Shown: positions 56,043 through 64,000 of the stretch, one piece after another
Layout of the letters: the number at the start of each line of letters is the position of its first letter
How positions within the stretch are numbered: position 1 is the first letter of the stretch
Made by a program: the position numbers and the translations under genes
NCBI RefSeq assembly: GCF_004362195.1
Contig: NZ_SNWG01000001.1
Location: 2,356,001-2,420,000 of the forward strand
Direction: 5' to 3'
DNA: 64,000 nucleotides
Source of the DNA: Microbacterium sp. BK668
GTDB lineage: Bacteria; Actinomycetota; Actinomycetes; Actinomycetales; Microbacteriaceae
Notes under the pieces: generated by a model
Seen by the model: only the letters and a program-made list of their open reading frames with translations
The model's database searches: none
What the model was told of the DNA's origin: nothing

Positions 56043-56593
56043 GTGCTCTCCTCGACGGTGGTCCGCAGACGCGTGCGGATGCGGGAGAGACGGTTGCGGA
56101 CGACGCCGTGCGCGACGCCGAGCTCATCGGCGGCCGCCTGATAGGCATATCCCTCCGCGGCGCAGAGCCGGAAGATGTCCTGGTCGAGCGGGCTCAGGCC
56201 CTCCACCTCACGAAGGATGCGCTCGGCGAGGTCCGCGTCGATCACCTGCTTCTCGACGTCGATGCGCGCGGGCAGGGTCTCATCGGCCGCTCCCGCGGTG
56301 CGCTCGCGGTCGCGGCGCTGACGGCGGATGCGGTTCGCCGCCTGCAGGCGGCAGATCGCTGCGAGCCAGGGGAGGAGCGAATCCCCCGCGAGCTCGAAGC
56401 CCCGCAGCTTCCGCCACGCAGCCAGGAAGGTCTCCTGGGTGACGTCCTCGGCGTCGGGGGCGTTACCCACGAGCCCGTGGGCGATCCAGTAGACGGGTCG
56501 CACATAGGCGCGATACAGCGCGCGGAAGGCGTGCTCACTGCCGTCCGCGGCCGCACGCGCCAGCGCGGCATCCGTCCCATCGATCTCGGTCAT
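56039..56593 (-). CDS. ECF-type RNA polymerase sigma factor
   Basis: A 184-residue sigma factor. Region 2 includes AFRALYRAYVRPVYWIAHGL and DAEDVTQETFLAAWRKLRGF; region 4 is LSPLDQDIFRLCAAEGYAYQ with AADELGVAHGVVRNRLSRIR. The ATG at 56593 gives MTEIDGTDAALARAAADG, the normal length; an upstream in-frame start at 56635 adds 14 residues. Overlaps the downstream DUF4349 gene. Divergent from the terC riboswitch region. Confidence 0.9.
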   Translation of the reverse strand: MTEIDGTDAALARAAADGSEHAFRALYRAYVRPVYWIAHGLVGNAPDAEDVTQETFLAAWRKLRGFELAGDSLLPWLAAICRLQAANRIRRQRRDRERTAGAADETLPARIDVEKQVIDADLAERILREVEGLSPLDQDIFRLCAAEGYAYQAAADELGVAHGVVRNRLSRIRTRLRTTVEEST

Positions 56594-56730
56594 GCACCGT
56601 CCGTCCGGTGAGGCCAGCGCCTCATTGTCTCTCACCCCTGAAGTGTCGGTGGATCGGCATTCGTCTCACGGGTCGGGGCGGCCGTCGCCGCTTCCGGGCG
56701 GAGCGGGCCGCACGCGCGCTGTAGTCTGTT

Positions 56731-56850
56731 CGGGCGAGAGGGAGTATCCCGACCTCGCGCGTCCGTCATCACGGGCTGCCGTCGCGGAGCCCCGGGCGCG
56801 CGCCGCGTACGCGGGGGAGAGACTTTCGGTCCCTGAGCATCCCCGAAAGG
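56731..56850 (+). ncRNA. Probable yybP-ykoY (Mn2+) riboswitch of terC
   Basis: The leader holds the elements I associate with this class in order: GGGAGTA (56740-56746), CCGTCATCACGG (56763-56774), TACG (56808-56811) and GAGAGACTTTCG (56817-56828). P1 can form from CGAGAG (56735-56740) with CTTTCG (56823-56828). The same CTTTCGG can instead pair with CCGAAAG (56843-56849), which contains the ribosome binding site GAAAGG. The downstream gene is a TerC/Alx family member, a known target of this riboswitch. Confidence 0.75.
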
Positions 56851-56855
56851 TACCC

Positions 56856-57932
56856 ATGACCTTCGAGATCCCCGCCTGGTTCGCCGTCGGATCCCTCATC
56901 GTGCTGACCCTGATCCTCGTCGCCGATCTGCTGATCATCCTGAAGCGCCCCCACATCCCCTCGATGAAGGAGGCCACCCTCTGGGTCGTGTTCTACGTCG
57001 CGCTCGCGCTCATCTTCGCCGTCGTCCTGTACTGGGTGACCGGCAGCTCCGACGCGATGGGACAGTTCATCGCGGGCTGGCTGACGGAGTACAGCCTGTC
57101 GATCGACAACCTGTTCGTCTTCGTGCTGATCATGGCCCAGTTCTCGGTGCCGCGGCGATACCAGCAGGAAGTGCTCATGGTGGGCATCATCATCGCCCTC
57201 GTCCTCCGGGCGATCTTCATCATGCTGGGCGCTGCGCTGATCGAGAACTTCTCGTGGATCTTCTACATCTTCGGCGCCTTCCTCGTCTTCACCGCATGGC
57301 GGCAGGCGTTCCCGGGCGCGCACGACGAGGACGCCAAGGCGGAGTCGGGCATCGTACGGTTCTTGCGGCGCTTCATCGACATCAGCGACCACTACGACGG
57401 CGCGAAGCTGCGCACGGTCGTGGCAGGCAAGCGGATCTGGACGCCGATGATCCTCGTGTTCGTCGCGATCGGCTTCACCGACCTCATCTTCGCGATCGAC
57501 TCGATCCCGGCGATCTTCGGCATCACGCAAAGCCCCTTCATCGTCTTCACGGCGAACCTGTTCGCGCTGATGGGTCTGCGTCAGCTGTACTTCCTCCTCG
57601 GCGGCCTGCTCGACCGCCTCAAGTACCTGCACTACGGGATCGCCTTCATCCTGGCGTTCATCGGCGTCAAGCTCTTCTTCCACGCCCTCCACGTCAACGA
57701 GCTGCCGTTCATCAACGACGGCGAGCCCGTCGAGTGGGCGCCCGAGATCAGCACGTGGGTGTCGCTGCTCGTCATCATCGCCGCGATGGCCGTCGCCACG
57801 ATCGCGAGCCTCGCCTCGTCGAGCCGTGAGAAGAAGGCCGCGACTCCGGATGCCGCGGCCGCCGCCGTCGCCGACGAGAAGGGCACCCCGCCCACCGTGG
57901 AGCAGCCGCCCAGGTCCGAGGGGCCGCGCTGA
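56856..57932 (+). CDS. TerC/Alx family membrane protein
   Basis: A 358-residue integral membrane protein, nine or so helices. Landmarks are the acidic helix LTEYSLSIDNLFVFVLIM and FTDLIFAIDSIPAIFGIT, where family members carry the Asp residues for metal passage, and LYFLLGGLLDRLKYLHYG. Relatives export manganese or handle metals for secreted enzymes. The C-terminal ~45 residues are polar and disordered. GAAAGG is five bases before the ATG and lies in a switchable hairpin, so translation is probably metal-controlled. Confidence 0.92.
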   Translation: MTFEIPAWFAVGSLIVLTLILVADLLIILKRPHIPSMKEATLWVVFYVALALIFAVVLYWVTGSSDAMGQFIAGWLTEYSLSIDNLFVFVLIMAQFSVPRRYQQEVLMVGIIIALVLRAIFIMLGAALIENFSWIFYIFGAFLVFTAWRQAFPGAHDEDAKAESGIVRFLRRFIDISDHYDGAKLRTVVAGKRIWTPMILVFVAIGFTDLIFAIDSIPAIFGITQSPFIVFTANLFALMGLRQLYFLLGGLLDRLKYLHYGIAFILAFIGVKLFFHALHVNELPFINDGEPVEWAPEISTWVSLLVIIAAMAVATIASLASSSREKKAATPDAAAAAVADEKGTPPTVEQPPRSEGPR

Positions 57933-57967
57933 GCGGGCCGCGCGAACGGGCGATCCGCGCCCGGTGG

Positions 57968-57973
57968 TAGTCT
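57968..57973 (+). promoter_or_regulatory. TAGTCT -10-like box of the leuC leader
   Basis: TAGTCT ends six bases before the GTG of the leader peptide, so the transcript would begin on that start codon. Confidence 0.55.
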
Positions 57974-57979
57974 GACCGG

Positions 57980-58030
57980 GTGCGGATCGCTCGCCTTCTC
58001 CTTAGCGGCCGCGGCGAGATCTCGTTCTGA
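57980..58030 (+). CDS. Leucine leader peptide of leuC-leuD
   Basis: A 16-codon frame, MRIARLLLSGRGEISF, with three consecutive Leu codons (CTT CTC CTT at 57995-58003) and a TGA at 58028. No ribosome binding site precedes the GTG, which is placed for leaderless translation. Similar short LLL-containing peptides upstream of leucine genes have been described in actinobacteria. It lies 63 bases before leuC. Confidence 0.75.
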   Translation: MRIARLLLSGRGEISF

Positions 58031-58081
58031 GCCCCTCCTCGTCGCGGAGTCCGTTGCGGGCTTGATCCCCCATTCGAGGAG
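58009..58081 (+). promoter_or_regulatory. Attenuator with two exclusive pairings controlling the leuC ribosome binding site
   Basis: CCGCGGCGAG (58009-58018, inside the leader coding region) pairs with CTCGTCGCGG (58038-58047) with one G-U. Alternatively CTCCTCG (58035-58041) pairs exactly with CGAGGAG (58075-58081), the leuC ribosome binding site. The two share 58038-58041. A ribosome stalled at the Leu codons would leave the first pairing free to form and expose the site. Confidence 0.65.
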
Positions 58082-58093
58082 AACGACAGAGCA

Positions 58094-59575
58094 ATGAGCA
58101 CCCCCGCTTCCGACGGCTTCGGCATCCCCGACCGCCCCCGCACCCTCGCCGAGAAGGTGTGGGACGACCACCTCGTGGTCAAGGGCGAGAACGGCGAACC
58201 CGACCTCATCTACATCGACCTCCACCTCGTCCACGAGGTGACCAGCCCGCAGGCCTTCGACGGCCTCCGTGCCGAGGGGCGCCCCGTCCGTCGCCTGGAC
58301 CTCACGATCGCGACCGAGGACCACAACACTCCGACGCTCGACATCGACAAGCCGATCGCCGATCTCACGAGCCGCACGCAGATCGAGACCCTCCGCCGCA
58401 ACGCCGAGGAGTTCGGCGTCCGCCTGCACTCCCTGGGCGACCGGGAGCAGGGCATCGTGCACGTCGTCGGCCCGCAGCTCGGCCTCACCATGCCGGGCAT
58501 CACCGTCGTCTGCGGCGACTCGCACACCTCGACGCACGGCGCCTTCGGGGCCATGGCGTTCGGCATCGGGACGAGCGAGGTCGAGCACGTCCTCGCCACG
58601 CAGACCCTGCCGCTCAAGCCCTTCAAGACGATGGCGATCACCGTCGAAGGACAGCTCCGGCCGGGGGTCACCGCGAAGGACATCATCCTCGCCGTCATCG
58701 CGAAGATCGGCACGAACGGCGGACAGGGCTACGTGCTCGAGTACCGCGGCTCGGCCATCCGCTCCCTCTCGATGGAGGGGCGCATGACGATCTGCAACAT
58801 GTCGATCGAGGCGGGGGCGCGCGCGGGCATGGTCGCGCCCGACGACACGACGTTCGCCTACCTGGAGGGCCGTCCGCACGCGCCCAAAGGCCAGGACTGG
58901 GAGGATGCCGTGGCGTACTGGCGCACCCTGCCCAGCGACGAAGGCGCGGTCTACGACGCCGAGGTGTTCCTCGACGCGGACGAGCTCGAGCCGTTCGTGA
59001 CCTGGGGCACCAATCCCGGTCAGGGGGTCTCGCTCAGCGATGTCGTCCCCTCGCCGGAGACGTTCGCGGACCCCAACGAGCGCGCCGCGGCTGAGCGGGC
59101 GCTGGAGTACATGGACCTTCAGGCGGGCACGCCCCTGAAGGAGATCCCGGTCGACGCGGTGTTCATGGGCTCGTGCACGAACAGCCGCATCGAAGACCTC
59201 CGCGCGTTCGCATCGATCATCCGCGGGCGCACGAAGGCCCCGAACGTCCGGGTGATGGTCGTCCCCGGCTCGGCGCGGGTGCGCCTGGAGGCCGAGGCGG
59301 AGGGCCTGGACAAGGTCTTCATCGACTTCGGTGCCGAATGGCGTTTCGCCGGCTGCTCCATGTGCCTGGGCATGAACCCCGATCAGCTCGCCCCGGGCGA
59401 GCGCTGCGCCTCGACGTCCAACCGCAACTTCGAGGGCCGGCAGGGCAAGGGCGGGCGCACGCACCTCGTCTCGCCGCTGGTCGCGGCCGCGACCGCCGTC
59501 CGCGGGACGCTCTCGAGTCCGAGCGATCTGCCCGTCCTCCGACACGCCGAGGAACCGGCCGGGGCGGAGGTCTGA
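58094..59575 (+). CDS. leuC: 3-isopropylmalate dehydratase, large subunit
   Basis: Aconitase-family subunit carrying the [4Fe-4S] cluster for isomerising 2- to 3-isopropylmalate (493 residues). Cluster Cys are in [11 protein letters not shown] and in [10 protein letters not shown] (two). Other landmarks: [30 protein letters not shown] and [15 protein letters not shown]. The small subunit gene follows one base after the stop. Expression is predicted to respond to leucyl-tRNA supply through the leader upstream. Confidence 0.97.
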   Translation: MSTPASDGFGIPDRPRTLAEKVWDDHLVVKGENGEPDLIYIDLHLVHEVTSPQAFDGLRAEGRPVRRLDLTIATEDHNTPTLDIDKPIADLTSRTQIETLRRNAEEFGVRLHSLGDREQGIVHVVGPQLGLTMPGITVVCGDSHTSTHGAFGAMAFGIGTSEVEHVLATQTLPLKPFKTMAITVEGQLRPGVTAKDIILAVIAKIGTNGGQGYVLEYRGSAIRSLSMEGRMTICNMSIEAGARAGMVAPDDTTFAYLEGRPHAPKGQDWEDAVAYWRTLPSDEGAVYDAEVFLDADELEPFVTWGTNPGQGVSLSDVVPSPETFADPNERAAAERALEYMDLQAGTPLKEIPVDAVFMGSCTNSRIEDLRAFASIIRGRTKAPNVRVMVVPGSARVRLEAEAEGLDKVFIDFGAEWRFAGCSMCLGMNPDQLAPGERCASTSNRNFEGRQGKGGRTHLVSPLVAAATAVRGTLSSPSDLPVLRHAEEPAGAEV

Positions 59576-59576
59576 C

Positions 59577-60173
59577 ATGGAGAAGTTCTCGACCCACACC
59601 GGCATCGTGGCACCGCTCACGCGCTCCGCCGTCGACACCGACCAGATCATCCCCGCCGTCTACCTCAAGCGCGTCACGAAGACGGGCTTCGACGACGCCC
59701 TGTTCGCCAGCTGGCGTCAGGATCCCGCGTTCGTCCTGAACCAGGCGGCCTTCGCCGGCGCGTCGATCCTCGTCGCCGGCCCGGACTTCGGAACCGGCTC
59801 CAGCCGCGAGCACGCCGTGTGGGCGCTGCGCGATTACGGCTTCCGGGTCGTGCTCAGTCCCCGGTTCGCCGACATCTTCCGCGGCAACGCGGGCAAGCAG
59901 GGTCTGGTGACGGGTGTGATCGCGGAGGACGACCTCAACGCGATCTGGGGCGCGATCGACGCCGAGCCCGGCATCCCGATGACCGTCGACCTCGAGGCCC
60001 GCACGGCGACGATCGGCGGTCTTCAGGTCGCTTTCGAGATCGACGATTACACTAGGTGGCGCCTTCTCGAGGGTCTCGACGACATCGGGCTCACTCTGCG
60101 GAACGAAGACAGGATCGCCCAGTTCGAGGCTCGTCGCGAGGCGTGGCGCCCTCGCACGCTTCCCGTTCCGTAA
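59577..60173 (+). CDS. leuD: 3-isopropylmalate dehydratase, small subunit
   Basis: A 198-residue swivelling subunit that completes the LeuCD enzyme. It has the family [20 protein letters not shown] loop and the N-terminal [19 protein letters not shown] at the end of leuC is its ribosome binding site, one base separating the genes, so the subunits are made together. Confidence 0.96.
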   Translation: MEKFSTHTGIVAPLTRSAVDTDQIIPAVYLKRVTKTGFDDALFASWRQDPAFVLNQAAFAGASILVAGPDFGTGSSREHAVWALRDYGFRVVLSPRFADIFRGNAGKQGLVTGVIAEDDLNAIWGAIDAEPGIPMTVDLEARTATIGGLQVAFEIDDYTRWRLLEGLDDIGLTLRNEDRIAQFEARREAWRPRTLPVP

Positions 60174-60256
60174 GCTAAGGCGTTCCCGAAACCAGCGTCG
60201 GCGCTCCACCAGGGCGGCCCGCGCGTTCGACCAAGAACCAGATGAGGTCCCACCGG

Positions 60257-61627
60257 ATGAAGACACTCCTGAGCGAAACGGCCGCTCCGACGGCGGAAGA
60301 CAGGGAACTGTCCGGCGACACGATCACGATCCGGGGCGGGCGGCCGCTCACCGGTCGCGTGGAGGTCAAGGGGGCGAAGAACCTCGCGACGAAGGCGATG
60401 GTGGCCGCGCTCCTCGGCGAGACCTCGAGCACGCTGAGAGATGTCCCCGACATCAGCGACGTCAAGGTCGTGCGCTCCCTCCTCGAGGCGCACGGCGTGC
60501 GCGTCGATGAGGGCGACGAGGACGGCGTGCTGCACTTCGACCCGAGCGGCGCCGTGTCGGCGCACATCGAGGAGATCGACGCGCACGCCGGGGCATCCCG
60601 CATTCCGATCCTCTTCTGCGGACCGCTTCTGCACCTGCTCGGCCAGGCCTTCATCCCCGACCTCGGGGGATGCCGCATCGGCGACCGCCCCATCAACTTC
60701 CACCTCGACGCGCTGCGCAATTTCGGCGCGATCGTCGAGAAGCTGCCGAGCGGCATCCGCCTGTCGGCGCCGAACGGCCTCCACGGCGCTGACATCGAGC
60801 TGCCGTACCCCAGCGTGGGGGCGACCGAGCAGGTGCTTCTGACCGCGGTGCGCGCGAAGGGCACGACCGAGCTGCGCAACGCCGCGATCGAGCCCGAGAT
60901 CATGGATCTCATCGCCGTTCTGCAGAAGATGGGCGCGATCATCTCCTACGAGCCGAACCGCGTCATCCTCATCGAGGGCGTCGACTCGCTGCGCGGCTAC
61001 GACCACCGCTGCATCTTCGACCGCAACGAGGCCGCCTCCTGGGCGTGCGCGGCGCTCGCGACCGACGGCGACGTGTTCGTCGGGGGCGCGAAGCAGCAGG
61101 AGATGCTCACCTTCCTCAACGTCTTCCGCAAGGCCGGCGGCTGGTTCGAGATCCACGAGGACGGCATCCAGTTCCGCCGTGACGGCGCGCTCAAGCCCGT
61201 CATGGTCGAGACCGACGTGCACCCCGGCTTCATGACCGACTGGCAGCAGCCGCTGATCGTCGCTCTGACGCAGGCTGCCGGCGAGTCGGTCGTGCACGAG
61301 ACCGTGTATGAGAACCGCCTCGGCTTCACGCAGGCACTCGTCCAGATGGGCGCCGACATCGTCGTGCATCCGCACGGTCTTCAGCAGCCCGGCCGGCGCG
61401 TGCCGCGCCGCGAGCTCGAGCAGGCCGCCGTCATCAACGGCCCGACGCCGCTGCACGGCGCCGATGTCGTCGTGCCGGACCTCCGCGGCGGTTACAGCTA
61501 TCTCATCGCCGCGCTCGCGGCCGAGGGCGAGTCGACCGTGCGCAACGTCGGCATCATCCGCCGCGGCTACGAGAAGCTGTTCGCCAAGCTCGACGCCCTC
61601 GGCGCCGATTTCAACATCGTCGGATAA
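60257..61627 (+). CDS. murA: UDP-N-acetylglucosamine 1-carboxyvinyltransferase
   Basis: First committed enzyme of peptidoglycan synthesis (456 residues), adding enolpyruvate to UDP-GlcNAc. The Lys-Asn pair is in VEVKGAKNLATKAM and the catalytic Cys loop is DLGGCRIGDRPINFH, aligning with Cys115 of E. coli; because Cys is present, sensitivity to fosfomycin is possible. The C-terminal DLRGGYSYLIAALAAEG is typical. GAGGT before the ATG at 60257 favours it over ATG 60242. Confidence 0.94.
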   Translation: MKTLLSETAAPTAEDRELSGDTITIRGGRPLTGRVEVKGAKNLATKAMVAALLGETSSTLRDVPDISDVKVVRSLLEAHGVRVDEGDEDGVLHFDPSGAVSAHIEEIDAHAGASRIPILFCGPLLHLLGQAFIPDLGGCRIGDRPINFHLDALRNFGAIVEKLPSGIRLSAPNGLHGADIELPYPSVGATEQVLLTAVRAKGTTELRNAAIEPEIMDLIAVLQKMGAIISYEPNRVILIEGVDSLRGYDHRCIFDRNEAASWACAALATDGDVFVGGAKQQEMLTFLNVFRKAGGWFEIHEDGIQFRRDGALKPVMVETDVHPGFMTDWQQPLIVALTQAAGESVVHETVYENRLGFTQALVQMGADIVVHPHGLQQPGRRVPRRELEQAAVINGPTPLHGADVVVPDLRGGYSYLIAALAAEGESTVRNVGIIRRGYEKLFAKLDALGADFNIVG

Positions 61628-61630
61628 GCC

Positions 61631-62401
61631 ATGGCAGCCACCTCGCCACGGCTGCGGGCGTCGACGGAGAAGACGCGGCCGAGTGTCTTCTGGCCGCTGG
61701 CGGCCGTCATCGCGCCGCTGATCGCGCTGCTGTTCAAGCTCGAGATCGAGGGTGCGGAGAATCTGCCCCGCGAGGGCGCCTACGTCCTCGCGCCGAACCA
61801 CTACTCCGAGTCCGACCCGCTCGCCGTCGCCCTCGCAGTGTGGAAGGCCGGGCGCGCGCCGCGCTTCATGGCCAAGGAGTCCCTCTTCCGCGTACCGGTC
61901 CTCGGCTGGATCCTCCGGATCACCGGCATGGTTCCGGTCGCCCGCTCCTCGTCGGCCGCGTCCGCGCGCCAGACTCTCGAGACGTCGGAGACGCTCGTCA
62001 AGCTGGGCCGCGGCGTCATCGTCTACCCCGAGGGCACCCTCACCCGCGATCCCGCCATGTGGCCGATGCGCGGGAAGACCGGTGCCGTCCGGCTTGCGCT
62101 GGCCGGCGACATCCCGCTCGTGCCGATGGCGCAGTGGGGCTGCCAGGCGGTTCTGCCCCGCTACGGCAAGCTCAAGCTGTGGCCGCTGCGCCGCCCCGTG
62201 AGGGTCGTGATCGGCGAGCCCGTCGACCTCTCGGCGTTCCGCGCGAACGAGACGCAGCCGGCCGCGCTCGTCGCGGCGACGGACGTCGTCATGGCGGAGA
62301 TCGCCGAGCTGCTGTCGACGATCCGCAATGAACCGGCGCCCGCCGAACGGTGGAACCCCTCCGAGCACGGGCAGAAGGAGACGGGGCGCCTTGAGCCGTA
62401 G
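61631..62401 (+). CDS. 1-acyl-sn-glycerol-3-phosphate acyltransferase (PlsC family)
   Basis: A 256-residue membrane-associated acyltransferase making phosphatidic acid. Motif I is NHYSESD (the NHX4D pattern), followed by FMAKESLFRVPVLGW, VYPEGTLTRD (motif III) and PLVPMAQWG (motif IV). A hydrophobic N-terminal segment (VFWPLAAVIAPLIALLF) may anchor it. It starts three bases after murA and its 3' end overlaps the next gene. Confidence 0.9.
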   Translation: MAATSPRLRASTEKTRPSVFWPLAAVIAPLIALLFKLEIEGAENLPREGAYVLAPNHYSESDPLAVALAVWKAGRAPRFMAKESLFRVPVLGWILRITGMVPVARSSSAASARQTLETSETLVKLGRGVIVYPEGTLTRDPAMWPMRGKTGAVRLALAGDIPLVPMAQWGCQAVLPRYGKLKLWPLRRPVRVVIGEPVDLSAFRANETQPAALVAATDVVMAEIAELLSTIRNEPAPAERWNPSEHGQKETGRLEP

Positions 62402-63524
62402 GCACGAGACCCTGCCTCGCGTCGCGGTCGTCGGGGCAGGCAGCTGGGGGACGACGTTCGGGAAGGTCCTGGCCGACGGCGGCGCCCACGTGACGATGTG
62501 GGCCCGCCGACCCGAGCTCGCACACGAGATCGACGAGGCCAAGCGCAACAGCCAGTACCTGCCGGGCGTGAACCTGCCCCGGGAGATGTCGGCGACGCAT
62601 CACCTCTCCGAGGCGCTCGAGAGCGCCGACCAGGTCTACCTGTCGGTGCCGAGCCAGACTCTCCGCGAGAACCTGAAGGCGGTCCGGCCGCTCGTGTCGA
62701 AGACCGACGCGCCGATCATCTCGCTCATGAAGGGCGTCGAGAAGCGCACGGGACTGCGGATGAGCCAGGTCATCCAGCAGGAGCTCGACTGCGACCCGGC
62801 ACGCATCGCCGTGGCATCCGGTCCGAACCTCGCGCTCGAGATCGCCCGCGAGCAGCCGACGGCCGCCGTCATCGCCTCGACGAGCCAGGAGACCGCCGAC
62901 GCCGTGGCGCGCCGCGCACGCAACCGCTACTTCCGCTCGTTCGTCAACACCGACGTCATCGGCACCGAGTTCGGCGGGGTGCTCAAGAACCTCATCGCCG
63001 TGGCGATCGGCATCGTGGACGGCGTCGGCTACGGAGAGAACACCAAGGCCTCGATCATCACCCGCGGACTCGTCGAGATGACGGACTTCGCCGTGATCCA
63101 GGGTGCGCATCCCGAGACCTTGCAGGGCCTCGCGGGTCTCGGCGATCTGATCGCGACGTGCCAGTCGCCGCTCAGCCGCAACAACACGGCGGGCCGGCTG
63201 CTCGGGCAGGGCTACAGCTTCCAGGACGTCGTGAAGCAGATGAACCAGACCGCCGAGGGCCTCGCCTCGGTCGCCCCCGTGCTGCAGCTCGCGAAGGAGG
63301 CGGGCATCGAGATGCCCATCGTCGAGCAGGTCAAGCGCGTGCTCGACGGCACGATGAACCCGCGCGAGATCGCGCCCCACCTGACGACCGACGACGACGA
63401 GCCGAAGGGCGAGAGGACGCAGAATGGAACAGCCGGCGGTGGTGGTGCTCTTTGGAGGTCGCTCCAGCGAACACTCGATCAGCTCCGCAACAGCGGGAGG
63501 CGTCCTCCGCGCGATCAACCGTGA
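62391..63524 (+). CDS. gpsA: Glycerol-3-phosphate dehydrogenase (NAD(P)+)
   Basis: Makes sn-glycerol 3-phosphate for phospholipids (377 residues). The N-terminal AVVGAGSWGTTFGKVLA Rossmann motif, VASGPNLALEI, and the catalytic-Lys region GVLKNLIAVAIGIVDG are intact, as is NTKASIITRGLVEM. A TTG start is inferred: AGAAGGAG is 10 bases upstream and no ATG or GTG fits; it overlaps the acyltransferase stop. The last ~35 residues are an unusual Gly/Arg-rich tail read from DNA that also encodes the start of ddl. Confidence 0.9.
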   Translation: MSRRHETLPRVAVVGAGSWGTTFGKVLADGGAHVTMWARRPELAHEIDEAKRNSQYLPGVNLPREMSATHHLSEALESADQVYLSVPSQTLRENLKAVRPLVSKTDAPIISLMKGVEKRTGLRMSQVIQQELDCDPARIAVASGPNLALEIAREQPTAAVIASTSQETADAVARRARNRYFRSFVNTDVIGTEFGGVLKNLIAVAIGIVDGVGYGENTKASIITRGLVEMTDFAVIQGAHPETLQGLAGLGDLIATCQSPLSRNNTAGRLLGQGYSFQDVVKQMNQTAEGLASVAPVLQLAKEAGIEMPIVEQVKRVLDGTMNPREIAPHLTTDDDEPKGERTQNGTAGGGGALWRSLQRTLDQLRNSGRRPPRDQP

Positions 63525-64000
63525 CCGCTACCGTGTGATCCCGGTCGGGATCACACGAGACGGCGTGTTCGTCCTCGAAGACGACGAGCCCGACAAGTTC
63601 GCGCTCGATGCGTCGAAGCTGCCCGAGGTCTCCGACAACGGCACGCGGATCCTCTGGCCGGAGGGTGGAGCCGATCGCCACCTGCGGGTCCGGCGCGCCG
63701 ACGGCTCCATCGACGAGCTCGGTCCGCTCGACGTCGTGCTGCCGATCCTCCACGGCGTGCACGGCGAGGACGGGACGGTTCAGGGCTTCCTCGACACCCT
63801 CGGCATCCCGTATGCGGGCGGCGGCGTGCTCGACTCGGCGCTGTGCATGGACAAGCACTTCATGAAGATCGTGCTGCAGGCGTCCGGCGTGCGGGTCTCC
63901 CCGTGGGTCACGGTCTCACGTGCCCGCTGGGCGGCGGATCCGGAGGGCGTGCGCACGGATGCCTCCTCCCTGGGCGAGCCCGTCTTCGTCAAGCCCGCGC
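63424..64000 (+). CDS. ddl: D-alanine--D-alanine ligase, N-terminal part
   Basis: Forms the D-Ala-D-Ala dipeptide for peptidoglycan. The window ends after ~192 residues. Visible are the N-terminal VVVLFGGRSSEHSISSATAG, VLPILHGVHGEDGTVQGFLD with the second conserved loop, GIPYAGGGVLDSALCMDKHF and the start of the ATP-grasp domain. The ATG lies inside the gpsA frame, giving a 101-base overlap in a different phase. Confidence 0.95.
   Translation, partial: MEQPAVVVLFGGRSSEHSISSATAGGVLRAINRDRYRVIPVGITRDGVFVLEDDEPDKFALDASKLPEVSDNGTRILWPEGGADRHLRVRRADGSIDELGPLDVVLPILHGVHGEDGTVQGFLDTLGIPYAGGGVLDSALCMDKHFMKIVLQASGVRVSPWVTVSRARWAADPEGVRTDASSLGEPVFVKPA

Overview
The window is high-GC (about 70 %) actinobacterial DNA with very strong G/C preference at third codon positions. 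Gene content and order point to Microbacteriaceae, most likely Microbacterium or a close relative; this is inferred from gene families and style, not from a database match. There is no rRNA, CRISPR array, intact insertion sequence or integrase. Two tRNA genes are present (Gln-CUG and Glu-CUC).

Layout. 1-1.4 kb: end of a thiolase, a GNAT acetyltransferase and a small membrane protein. 1.5-3.7 kb: trehalose synthesis (otsA-otsB). 3.8-9 kb: branched-chain amino acid genes ilvD, ilvB, ilvN, ilvC. 9.2-16.6 kb: an exported-type repeat protein, a giant AfsR-like SARP/STAND regulator facing a small lipoprotein across a candidate SARP operator, a class II amidotransferase and two small membrane proteins. 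16.7-26.6 kb: serA, a TetR/MFS efflux pair with a clear operator, leuB, ilvE, an FAH-family hydrolase, a second MFS protein, gltX and tRNA-Gln. 26.6-34.6 kb: an accessory patch behind the tRNA (HTH protein, a MarR-MarR fusion, CPBP protease, a Trypco1-like protein abutting a CHAT protease, two unknown secreted proteins). 34.6-40.3 kb: LtrA-like protein, proline dehydrogenase, a photolyase-family protein lacking the family's iron-sulfur cysteines, nucleoside hydrolase and ribokinase. 40.4-48.1 kb: a second accessory block holding an LQR-GN-AV protein with a problematic start, and a cassette of ECF sigma factor, small partner, subtilase with NPFART repeats, and TPR-CHAT protease. 48.3-54.4 kb: a phosphotransferase, the fructose PTS operon (DeoR regulator, fruK, fruA, HPr), an MBL-fold protein and tRNA-Glu. 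54.5-64 kb: ECF sigma factor with a DUF4349 membrane partner, TerC behind a probable Mn2+ riboswitch, leuC-leuD behind a leucine leader peptide, murA, an acyltransferase, gpsA and the start of ddl.

How it fits together. The backbone (ilvB-ilvN-ilvC, serA, leuB, FAH-gltX, leuC-leuD, gpsA-ddl) follows the same order I recall from mycobacteria, so the accessory blocks at 26.6-34.6 and 40.4-48.1 kb look like insertions into an ancient amino-acid/cell-envelope neighbourhood. Regulation is unusually readable: a recurrent TAGNNT box placed 6-7 bases before the start codon suggests leaderless transcripts; leuC has a Leu-codon leader with mutually exclusive RNA pairings; terC has a yybP-ykoY-like leader whose 3' strand can also trap the ribosome binding site; and the SARP regulator has direct repeats at 11 and 22 bp pitch. 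The best candidates for a poorly described system are the sigma-subtilase-TPR/CHAT cassette (42.7-48.1 kb) and the Trypco1/CHAT pair (30.1-32.3 kb), both of the type associated with intracellular proteolytic signalling or conflict.
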